A stretch of 7,531 nt of DNA from JAOAFT01 sp035390885 (GTDB lineage Bacteria; Bacteroidota; Ignavibacteria; UBA10030), in the NCBI GenBank assembly GCA_035390885.1, contig DAOOUW010000064.1:1-7531 (forward strand), read 5' to 3'. The notes under the pieces are model-generated. The model had not been told where the DNA came from. It worked only from the letters and a program-made list of their open reading frames with translations, and searched no databases. Position 1 is the first letter of the stretch. Each line of letters opens with the position of its first letter. Positions 1 through 5,984 of this stretch are shown here, piece after piece. A program made the position numbers and the translations under genes.

Positions 1-442
1 CGATAAGTTCAAGGAGCGTTTTGCTCGTAAATACTGTGTTCAAAACATCTCTCACCTGTAAATCTTTTTGAGATAATTCTTGAAATGCAGCTCGATTGCT
101 TGTTTCAAGCCCAACGCTGACGAGTAAATACCGGTTGCCATTTGTTCCAGAAGGATTGACGATAAGGTCCTTTACAACATATATTTTATCGGAAGTATCG
201 CTGCCTTCAGTACCGGCAATGGTTTGTCCTGAAGATGGTGTTTTAGAATCTGCTTGACTTGGAGTTTTTACGACAAACTCTACAACAATCAGGTACACAA
301 TAATTACCTGAACAATAAAAAGCGGAATTCCTATGAGAAGAATTTTTTTTACGGAAAGTTTTTGTTGTGTTGTTTGTTGCTGAGTCTGTGTTTCTGTGGA
401 TTGCTGCGCTTGTTGGGTTTGTTGAAGAGTTTCTTTTGCCAT
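1..442 (-). CDS. fliL: Flagellar basal body-associated protein FliL (3'-partial)
   Basis: FliL is a single-pass inner-membrane protein that surrounds the stator units and supports motor torque and stator stability. The 147 visible residues begin with a cytoplasmic tail very rich in Gln and Thr (residues 5-28), then Lys-flanked VKKILLIGIPLFIVQVIIVYLI as the membrane helix (about 31-58), a flexible Ser/Gly/Thr linker (60-85) and the start of the periplasmic domain: IYVVKDLIVNPSGTNGNRYLLVSVGLE (about 87-113), then DLQVRDVLNTVFTSKTLLEL (127-146), the family's typical pattern. The C-terminus is lost at the left edge. The ATG at 442 has AAGGAAG 4 nt upstream. A sigma-54-type promoter directly upstream indicates its own transcription start. 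FliL is often followed by fliM and fliN, which cannot be checked here. Confidence 0.93.
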   Translation of the reverse strand, partial: MAKETLQQTQQAQQSTETQTQQQTTQQKLSVKKILLIGIPLFIVQVIIVYLIVVEFVVKTPSQADSKTPSSGQTIAGTEGSDTSDKIYVVKDLIVNPSGTNGNRYLLVSVGLETSNRAAFQELSQKDLQVRDVLNTVFTSKTLLELI

Positions 443-468
443 AGTACTTCCTTTTTTTTCCAAATATG

Positions 469-522
469 TTGCGCAAAACGTGTACCACACACTTTAAGAG
501 GAAGTAAAAGTTTCTTGCGCAA
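469..522. repeat. Two palindromic TTGCGCAA sites
   Basis: The perfect 8-bp palindrome TTGCGCAA is present at 469-476 and 515-522, each followed by AA on the plus strand so that a 10-bp direct repeat (TTGCGCAAAA) results, with starts 46 bp apart. The first overlaps the -12 element of the predicted sigma-54 promoter; the second lies about 55 bp upstream of its predicted start. Such a pair could be a regulator's operators, but part of the first copy is dictated by the TTGC promoter element itself. Function is unproven. Confidence 0.3.
473..487 (-). promoter_or_regulatory. Sigma-54 (RpoN) -24/-12 promoter for fliL
   Basis: Read on the minus strand, 487-473 is TGGTACACGTTTTGC. It fits the RpoN consensus TGGYACR-N4-TTGC: the TGG and TTGC elements are intact and the invariant GG and GC are separated by exactly 10 bp. 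The predicted transcription start is near 461, leaving a leader of about 19 nt that just contains the AAGGAAG ribosome-binding site before the fliL ATG at 442. The 191-bp gap 443-633, which holds no gene, is thereby explained. Sigma-54 control of flagellar genes is well known in several phyla. It implies that fliL and downstream genes can be transcribed separately from the hook genes. Confidence 0.8.
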
Positions 523-547
523 AAATTCGTGATTCCTGCAAAAAATA

Positions 548-594
548 AAATGGAGAATAAATGGATGGTGGCGAATAATCAACAAATGGAGAAT
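548..594 (-). repeat. AAATGGA repeats upstream of the sigma-54 promoter
   Basis: On the plus strand AAATGGA occurs at 548-554, 559-565 and 584-590; the first and third extend to an identical 11-mer, AAATGGAGAAT (548-558 and 584-594). Relative to the predicted fliL transcription start near 461 they lie roughly 85-130 bp upstream, where enhancer-binding activators of sigma-54 promoters commonly bind. The first two are 11 bp apart, about one helical turn. The repeats are seen directly; a role as activator sites is inference, and the AT-rich context makes chance a real alternative. Confidence 0.35.
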
Positions 595-633
595 TCTTTG
601 TTCACTTATCCATAGTAAACAGAAAACGGAAAT

Positions 634-1902
634 TTATCTAGAAGTATCCGCTTCATTCGGCAGCGGAGTCTGCTGGTCCGCCGCCATAGAAGTTGTAAGA
701 ATATTCCCTAAACGAACTGTCCAGATATCAAGGAATGGGTCGATGGCTGGATCGTGTGGCAATGCTGGATCGGAAGAAGAAAGAATATCAGCCATTTGTA
801 TTGTTTGAGTAAGAGGATCATCATAGGCAAATCCGTGGTGATGAGCAACTGCAAAAACGATTTCTCTTGGAAAATTCCACAACTGCAGCATAAACGCGCC
901 AATATCGGTATGACAATGTGTAAAAATCTGAAGTTCAGCTTCAGCCATTGAAATATGATTCGTATAACTTCTATGCATCATTTCACGGTAACGGTCAGGT
1001 TCATTGACTAAACGAATGAGCAATCCAATATCTTGAAGCAATGCTGTAACATAAGCAATTTGTGGGTCTTTCATTTCCTCCCATTCTGTTGCAATTCGAC
1101 TTGCAATATTTGCCCGTGTTAACGCTTTGTTCCACACTAATTCATAATACGCTTTGACTTCAGGCGAGGTATGTTTTCCAAAAGCGTCAAATATCTCAAT
1201 TGCTGTAATGAGTGAAGCAATATTTTGTGTACCAATGAGAATAACGCTATCCCACACAGTCGTAATCGGTACACGAGTCCAAAAATGCACTGAATTTGCA
1301 ACCTGGAGCACTTTTGCAACAAGAGCTGGATTTTTTTCAATCTCGGTAACTAATTCTCGCATCGAACGGTCGCGCTTTATCAAAAGCTGACGCATTCGAT
1401 CCTGAAATCGAGAAGGGGCTGGAATACTCCGAAATGATGCAAGTTTTTTTTCCATTGCTTCAAACCGAAGATTGTAATGGAGTTGGACCATTTCATCTAC
1501 AACCGATTTTAACAAATCATTTGGCACCGGTTGAATAAGTACCTTATGAATTTTTCCATTTGCAAGAGCTTCAATGACTTTTGGTTCATTCTCTTGTGAG
1601 AGTACCATAATAATCCGTATATCAGGCCGACTTTCTTGAACTTTCTTGACAAAATCGAGGTGGGATTCGAGTTGTTCTTCTGGTACAAGCACAAGAAGAT
1701 CAACTGGTACTTTTTTAAAATTCTCAATGGCAAATTCTGTTCTGCTATAGAATCGAAGATGATATTTCTCTCGCCGAAATAATTCTCTCAAGTATTGACG
1801 AGTTTCAATGGATTCTGCCACGAACATTACCGAAGGCATAAAGACGTCTTTTTGGCCCTGTTCTGCAGTATCGTTCTGTTGTAACATAGTAGTAGTTTGC
1901 AA
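634..1902 (-). CDS. HDOD domain protein with degenerate receiver domain (paralogue 2)
   Basis: This 422-residue product is a paralogue of the protein encoded just upstream, sharing EIEKNPALVAK and VANSVH and the same domain order. A receiver-like part covers residues about 22-142: the first strand VMFVAES lacks an Asp pair, VDLLVLVPEEQ has Val where the phospho-acceptor Asp should be, and the conserved Lys is replaced in LIQPVP (122-127). The HDOD domain spans about 158-358, with TALLQDIGLL (286-295; Gln290 in place of the HD-motif His), FTHCHTDIGA (327-336), LWNFP (341-345) and AHHH (353-356). I place the start at TTG 1902: AGGAG lies 7 nt upstream within the last codons of the preceding gene, whose stop is only 4 nt away, implying coupling. 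An ATG at 1887 is too far from that site, and one at 2001 would overlap the previous gene by 95 nt. Function is unknown beyond likely non-catalytic signalling. Confidence 0.87.
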   Translation of the reverse strand: MQTTTMLQQNDTAEQGQKDVFMPSVMFVAESIETRQYLRELFRREKYHLRFYSRTEFAIENFKKVPVDLLVLVPEEQLESHLDFVKKVQESRPDIRIIMVLSQENEPKVIEALANGKIHKVLIQPVPNDLLKSVVDEMVQLHYNLRFEAMEKKLASFRSIPAPSRFQDRMRQLLIKRDRSMRELVTEIEKNPALVAKVLQVANSVHFWTRVPITTVWDSVILIGTQNIASLITAIEIFDAFGKHTSPEVKAYYELVWNKALTRANIASRIATEWEEMKDPQIAYVTALLQDIGLLIRLVNEPDRYREMMHRSYTNHISMAEAELQIFTHCHTDIGAFMLQLWNFPREIVFAVAHHHGFAYDDPLTQTIQMADILSSSDPALPHDPAIDPFLDIWTVRLGNILTTSMAADQQTPLPNEADTSR

Positions 1903-1906
1903 GAAC

Positions 1907-3091
1907 TTACTCCTTTGTTCGTTCAAAAATCGGTTCGAAGCGTTCTGCCCATTCTTGTATTTCTGGAATGAGAGATTCGTCATGCGGCTCTGAAACCCCA
2001 TCTGGGTCTAATGAATCAGCTATTTGTACAATGCGAACACTATCGTTTCCGAATGTTTCTCCATGGTGATTCGCAACGATAAAAATCACCTCCTGTGGAA
2101 AATTCCATCGTCGGAGCAAGGCGGCGCCAACTTCATCGTGCGTAGTGCCAAAAACACGAAATTCAGAGATGTATTGCGATATTTGTTCGCCCTCTTTGAG
2201 CTTCATCATTGTAAGATATTTTTCCGGGGTAGTGCATAAGCGCGCCAGTAATCCAATATCCTGAAGCAATGCTGCAACATGAATTGTGCTTGCTTCCGAT
2301 TTCGAATCAGAGGACTCGGCAATATTTTTTGCAATGAGCGCTCGGCGAAGCGAACTATCCCATAATTTTTCATACATCATTTTAATCTGAGGATTTCGTC
2401 CAATCACGAACCGTTCAAATAAATCCACCGCCATAATGAGCGTCTCAAGGTAGTTCGTACCAATGAAGATGATCGCTTCACGAAGTGAAATAATTGGAGC
2501 GCGTGTTGCATAGTGGACTGAATTTGCAACGCGAAGTATTTTTGCAACAAGAGCCGGATTCTTTTCGATTTCATTGATAATCTCGTTCAACGAGACTCCT
2601 TCTCTACTCAACAAATACCGTAATCGACTATGGAAACGCTCCGGTACAGGCAAATTTACAAAAGATGCCAGCGCGCTTTGAAGATTTTGATATCGAAAAT
2701 CTCTACGGGTATTTACTATTCTTTTTGCAAATTCAATTGCGTCTTCATGCTGAAGAGGGAGAAGTAAATGTTCATTTGCATATCCTGCCGCTATATAATT
2801 TAACGCTTCCGAACGTACGCTGTCATCGCTTAAAAGAACAATCCATGCTTCTGGTTGCAACGACCTGAGGTTTTTCAATATCACTGTATGGTCTTCGGGG
2901 TTGTTTTCTAAAAATACAAAGACAATATCAAGTTTCCGTTTGGATCCAACAATTAAGATATCCTGAAAGTTTGGAAGAATCGTTAGCTTTTCCCCCATCT
3001 CTCCAAGAACTTTTTCTAACTTGCATTGCTGGTCTTGATTTGCTCCAGTAGCAAGAATCATAAGGGAATGTTGATCAACTTCATTTTGCAT
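1907..3091 (-). CDS. HDOD domain protein with degenerate receiver domain (paralogue 1)
   Basis: The 394-residue product has two parts. Residues about 8-128 follow the alternating strand/helix pattern of a response-regulator receiver, but the acidic pair after strand 1 (ILATGANQD) and the phospho-acceptor Asp after strand 3 (DIVFVFLENN) are absent, and the KP motif reads LPL (about 111-113), so phosphorylation is unlikely. Residues about 145-345 are an HDOD domain: EIEKNPALVAKILRVANSVHY (about 174-194), a LREAI..IGT segment (about 203-212), LLQDIG (275-280), THDEVGAALLRRWNFP (about 317-332) and NHH (341-343). Gln277 stands where HD proteins have the metal-binding His, so enzymatic activity is unlikely. 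HDOD proteins typically act in signalling by protein contacts. No membrane segment is seen. The start ATG has a modest GGATGAG site upstream. Its place between flgE and fliL suggests a motility-related role; the partner is unknown. Confidence 0.88.
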   Translation of the reverse strand: MQNEVDQHSLMILATGANQDQQCKLEKVLGEMGEKLTILPNFQDILIVGSKRKLDIVFVFLENNPEDHTVILKNLRSLQPEAWIVLLSDDSVRSEALNYIAAGYANEHLLLPLQHEDAIEFAKRIVNTRRDFRYQNLQSALASFVNLPVPERFHSRLRYLLSREGVSLNEIINEIEKNPALVAKILRVANSVHYATRAPIISLREAIIFIGTNYLETLIMAVDLFERFVIGRNPQIKMMYEKLWDSSLRRALIAKNIAESSDSKSEASTIHVAALLQDIGLLARLCTTPEKYLTMMKLKEGEQISQYISEFRVFGTTHDEVGAALLRRWNFPQEVIFIVANHHGETFGNDSVRIVQIADSLDPDGVSEPHDESLIPEIQEWAERFEPIFERTKE

Positions 3092-3120
3092 AAGAACTCA
3101 TCCAACTTTACCATAGCATT

Positions 3121-3154
3121 ACAGGCTATCCGCTGTATAGAACAGATAGCCTGT
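3121..3154 (-). repeat. Intergenic hairpin between flgE and the HDOD genes
   Basis: ACAGGCTATC at 3121-3130 and GATAGCCTGT at 3145-3154 form a perfect 10-bp inverted repeat with a 14-nt loop; within the loop TGT/ACA can add three pairs beyond a short bulge. It starts 11 nt after the flgE stop codon and ends 29 nt before the start of HDOD protein 1. On the transcribed strand it is followed by AATGCTATGG, with no T-run, so it is not a standard intrinsic terminator. A role as a 3'-end stabiliser or processing site separating abundant flgE message from the downstream genes is plausible inference; it could also attenuate weakly. Confidence 0.6.
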
Positions 3155-3165
3155 AGTTTGCATTG

Positions 3166-4785
3166 TTATCGTTTCATATTTACTATTTCCTGTAAGAATT
3201 CATCACTCGTTGTAATGATTCGTGCGTTTGCCTGGAAACCACGTTGAGCTGTAATCATTCGGGTAAATTCTTCGGATAAATCCACATTCGATTGCTCGAG
3301 GGCGCCAGATGTAATTGTGGAGCTGGTTGAAATTCCAGCTTCAACAATTGCAGGCGTACCGGAGTTGCCGCTGATGTCATAGAGATTATCTCCCAACTTG
3401 ACCAATCCACCAGGGTTATTGAATTCAGCTAACAGCACCTGACCAAGATTCATCACAGCGCCATTCGAGAATGTGCCGATTATTTTCCCTGATGTATCAA
3501 TCGAAATATTTGTCATAACGCCTGCGCTATAACCATCCTGCTCACGCGGCGTTACCGTCGAATCGCCTTGAATTTGAGTGATTCCGGTAAAAGAATTTGC
3601 CGTTCCAAAATTCAAATCAATGGCAATTGGTTCGGCACCGTTATGAGGCTCAATGGAAAGAGCAGTGGAACCATCATCGTAACTAAATGCTCTCAGTGTT
3701 CCATCAGAATTAAAGAGCACCCGTCCACTTCTTCCACCTGTTATGGTTGCAGGAGCTTCAACATTTGCCGCCCACGTCCATTCGTTTTGATTTGCACTCT
3801 TCGTAAAGGTTACTGTTACTGTATGACGATTTCCTAACGAATCATAAATGGAAATAGCCGCATCAGTCGTGTCCGCTGTTTTTTCCAAATTGGCAATAAA
3901 CGATGATGAGCCGGTAACTTCTGTCAGCGCGCTTCCATCGAGATTGATTGACATTGGAGGAGCGCCGCCAGCCGGAACAAGCGTAAAACTTGCAGGCGTA
4001 AACGATGTTAGCGATCCTGTTGTTGCATCGAATGTAGCGGTACCTGTCCCACCGGTTACGCTTCCATTTGTCGCTGTAACATTTACAGAGTAAGTATTCG
4101 CAGCGGTCTTCGTCAAAGTGTAAGTAACATCGTGCGATGTTCCAAAATTATCCGTCATCGCAATTGTTTGTGTGTAAGTTGTTCCAACTGCTGCGCTTGA
4201 ATCAAGCGTGCCTGATAATGTTGTCCTTGCAACAGACGCATCAGAATTTAGATTTCCTGAGAATTTAATCGTCGATGTTGCATGGGCAGGCGATTTTTGA
4301 TCCAATGCAATGCGAATGTCTTCCATCCGTGTGCCTGTTGGAATTACTCCGTTTGCATCAGCTAACTTGCCTTGGAGAATTGCACCAGTACCTGGATTGA
4401 CAAGCATTCCATTGGCGTCGAATTGGAATTCGCCAGCGCGGGTGTAACAAGATTTTCCGCCTTTCTTCACAATGAAGAACGCATTGCCTTGAATTGCAAG
4501 GTCAGTGGACTGCCCTGTGGTTTCAAGATTTCCTTGCGAGAAAATCGTGTCCACAGAATTTACAGCCATGCCTAATCCAACCTGAATTGGATTGGCTCCG
4601 CCAGTGCCGCTGAATGGCTGTGTTGCATTTTGCATCATTTGCGAAAAAGTTTCGCTAAACGTAACCCGTCCTGATTTATAACCAACGGTGTTAATGTTTG
4701 CGATATTGTTTCCGATAACGTCCATCATCACTTGATGATTCTTCAGTCCGGAAACGCCTGAATACAGTGATCGAAGAAATGACAT
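3166..4785 (-). CDS. flgE: Flagellar hook protein FlgE
   Basis: FlgE polymerises into the flexible hook that joins the rod to the filament. The product is 539 residues, longer than the roughly 400 of the enteric protein. The N-terminal rod/hook domain is clear: SFLRSLYSGVSGLKNHQ, then GNNIANINTVGYKSGRVTF (residues 26-43). The C-terminal domain ends with the typical SNVDLSEEFTRMITAQRGFQANARII (about 499-524). The extra length lies centrally: residues about 203-283 and 306-393 look like two copies of the beta-rich FlgE D2 domain (TDNFGTSHDVTYTLTK versus YDSLGNRHTVTVTFTK). There is one cysteine, at residue 113. The ATG at 4785 is chosen because the product then begins as the family does and GGAGGG stands 7 nt upstream; an in-frame ATG at 4866 would add 27 unrelated residues and lies inside the leader hairpin. 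The upstream leader may limit translation. Confidence 0.97.
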   Translation of the reverse strand: MSFLRSLYSGVSGLKNHQVMMDVIGNNIANINTVGYKSGRVTFSETFSQMMQNATQPFSGTGGANPIQVGLGMAVNSVDTIFSQGNLETTGQSTDLAIQGNAFFIVKKGGKSCYTRAGEFQFDANGMLVNPGTGAILQGKLADANGVIPTGTRMEDIRIALDQKSPAHATSTIKFSGNLNSDASVARTTLSGTLDSSAAVGTTYTQTIAMTDNFGTSHDVTYTLTKTAANTYSVNVTATNGSVTGGTGTATFDATTGSLTSFTPASFTLVPAGGAPPMSINLDGSALTEVTGSSSFIANLEKTADTTDAAISIYDSLGNRHTVTVTFTKSANQNEWTWAANVEAPATITGGRSGRVLFNSDGTLRAFSYDDGSTALSIEPHNGAEPIAIDLNFGTANSFTGITQIQGDSTVTPREQDGYSAGVMTNISIDTSGKIIGTFSNGAVMNLGQVLLAEFNNPGGLVKLGDNLYDISGNSGTPAIVEAGISTSSTITSGALEQSNVDLSEEFTRMITAQRGFQANARIITTSDEFLQEIVNMKR

Positions 4786-4901
4786 TGTAGAACCCTCCAC
4801 ATTGTTATTTATTGAACATAGAGCGAAACCTCTGTCAGTCGGTTCCGCGGAGGGCTTCCTTGACATTAAAATGTCGAAGGTCCAGCCCAGTGAATTAAAC
4901 T
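4786..4901 (-). promoter_or_regulatory. flgE leader: candidate RNA switch hiding the Shine-Dalgarno
   Basis: This 116-nt gap before flgE is rich in pairing on the transcribed strand. Form A is a hairpin in which GGGCU (4888-4884) pairs with AGCCC (4856-4852), continued by CCUU/AAGG (4880-4877 with 4861-4858), a one-base bulge at 4876, GACAU/AUGUC (4875-4871 with 4866-4862) and a UUUA loop. In form B the segment 4856-4846 (AGCCCUCCGCG) pairs over 11 contiguous positions, three of them G-U, with 4801-4791 (UGUGGAGGGUU), which contains the flgE Shine-Dalgarno GGAGGG. An inner hairpin GGAACC/GGUUUC (4846-4841 with 4830-4825) can close the loop. The bases 4852-4856 are used by both forms, so the forms exclude each other. 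No U-tract follows either stem, which points to translational control. I recognise no known riboswitch class. The pairings are read by eye; function is inference. Confidence 0.45.
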
Positions 4902-5297
4902 TTATCCTGCAATAACAGCGCTATCGATATTTGTAAAGACATTCTCTTTCATCCTCTCGCTATCGATTGCTGTAACAATCGTGTGATTCTTAACACTCAC
5001 AACAAAAGCCAGATCGCGAAGCAACACGAGAGCTTCGTTTGCTCCTTTCGATTCTGCTTTATGCACAGCTTGAGCGATATTTTGCAAATCTTCATTGGAA
5101 AGATTGATATTTTGTGACTCTAAACGTTGCTGTGCGTGTTTAGAAAATTTTAACTCTTCTATCTCTTCCGTGAGAATCTCTTCAAAAGATTTCTCAGGTA
5201 TACCACGCTGGAGCGGAGTAAACGGCTTCTCCTTTAATCCCTCCACTCCGCCAACTGGCAAAAATGGCACCTGAACGCCATTGATGATTTCTCCCAT
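4902..5297 (-). CDS. Small flagellar operon protein (TIGR02530-like)
   Basis: The 131-residue product resembles the small 'flagellar operon protein' family (TIGR02530) found between flgD and flgE in many bacteria; its molecular job is not established as far as I know. The recognisable core is FSKHAQQRL at residues 51-59, then an acidic helix-rich part (LSNEDLQNI at about 66-74) and a C-terminal strand pair around residues 95-112 (LAFVVSVKNHTIVTAID). No signal peptide or membrane segment is visible. I chose the ATG at 5297 because AAGGAG sits 8 nt upstream, whereas the in-frame GTG at 5303 is only 2 nt from that site. The Shine-Dalgarno sequence lies within the last codons of flgD, so coupling is likely. 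Its position between hook-cap and hook genes suggests a hook-assembly accessory role, which is inference. Confidence 0.88.
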   Translation of the reverse strand: MGEIINGVQVPFLPVGGVEGLKEKPFTPLQRGIPEKSFEEILTEEIEELKFSKHAQQRLESQNINLSNEDLQNIAQAVHKAESKGANEALVLLRDLAFVVSVKNHTIVTAIDSERMKENVFTNIDSAVIAG

Positions 5298-5299
5298 AC

Positions 5300-5977
5300 T
5301 CACTTCTCCTTGATTTCTGTGATATTGCTCAAAGAAATTTCCATTCCATCAATCACAAATACTGTACCGTCAGATTTAAACCGCACGCCCGTTACTATTC
5401 CATAGATATATGGCGATACTTGCAAACTCGTTCCACCGCTATCGCTTGCCTCAATGGTGTACGAATATGTACCACTGGCTACTTTTAAACCATTATCTCC
5501 CACTCCATCCCACTCATAGGAATTATTTCCAGACTTTGTCGAACCACTTATTGTTTTTACAAGAGTGCCAGATTTGTCATAAATTTTTATTGATACAGAA
5601 GCAGCTGAAGAAGCAAGTTCATATCCAAAGTTCACCGAGTTTTCACCACTATATTTAAATGAATCTGTTGACGCCCGCACTTCCTTTCCAATAAAAGTCG
5701 CGGCAAGCGCATTATTGATCGAATTGGACATAGCAATATTTGTGCTGAGAAATTGCTCGAGGTTGGAATTTACATTCGTGAGTTGTTCCAGAGAACTAAA
5801 CTGCGCAAGCTGCGCTGCAAACTCCGTCCCATCAAGCGGATTAAGCGGATCCTGATACTTCAATTGTGTTATAAGTAAGTTGAGAAAATCTTCCTTTCCC
5901 AACGCTGATGACGAGTTTGTGGCGGAAGAAGATGCCGATGAAGTTTGATTTGTTGATTGTATTGATGATGATGTCAT
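5300..5977 (-). CDS. flgD: Flagellar hook assembly (cap) protein FlgD
   Basis: FlgD forms the temporary cap at the tip of the growing hook, under which FlgE subunits fold and insert; it is exported by the flagellar type III system. The product is 225 residues, normal for the family. Residues 1-24 are a Ser/Thr-rich disordered leader. Residues 26-80 carry the conserved FlgD N-terminal signature, including KEDFLNLLITQLKYQDPLNP and AQLAQFSSLEQL. Residues about 95-223 are the C-terminal Tudor/Ig-like part, with an Ig-type segment (about 120-180) containing the typical YEWDG...G..SGTY pattern. The ATG at 5977 is preceded by AGGTGA, which overlaps the TAG stop of fliK, so the two genes are probably translationally coupled. 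The TGA stop lies just before the next start. Confidence 0.96.
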   Translation of the reverse strand: MTSSSIQSTNQTSSASSSATNSSSALGKEDFLNLLITQLKYQDPLNPLDGTEFAAQLAQFSSLEQLTNVNSNLEQFLSTNIAMSNSINNALAATFIGKEVRASTDSFKYSGENSVNFGYELASSAASVSIKIYDKSGTLVKTISGSTKSGNNSYEWDGVGDNGLKVASGTYSYTIEASDSGGTSLQVSPYIYGIVTGVRFKSDGTVFVIDGMEISLSNITEIKEK

Positions 5978-5984
5978 AAATCAC

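Noticed and set aside
254..532. Plus-strand open frame across the fliL start and the spacer
   Set aside because: It is antisense to fliL, cysteine- and leucine-rich with low-complexity runs, has no family resemblance, and overlaps the sigma-54 promoter.
590..633. Terminator after the second HDOD gene
   Set aside because: I could find no inverted repeat followed by a T-run between the stop codon and the fliL promoter.
3121..3165. Intrinsic terminator after flgE
   Set aside because: The stem is good but no run of T follows it on the transcribed strand.
3568..4093. Plus-strand open frames antisense to flgE
   Set aside because: They mirror the clear FlgE reading frame and show no domain, ribosome-binding site or sensible composition.
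4786..4866. In-frame upstream ATG at 4866 that would lengthen FlgE by 27 residues
   Set aside because: The extra residues do not resemble the family, there is no ribosome-binding site near it, it falls inside a hairpin, and the ATG at 4785 gives the standard N-terminus with a strong Shine-Dalgarno.
4786..4901. c-di-GMP-I (GEMM) riboswitch upstream of flgE
   Set aside because: A short stretch looks loosely similar, but the conserved GAAA tetraloop hairpin and its receptor helix are missing, so I do not assign the class.
5301..5303. GTG at 5303 as start of the small flagellar operon protein
   Set aside because: It lies only 2 nt from the AAGGAG site; the ATG two codons later has normal spacing.
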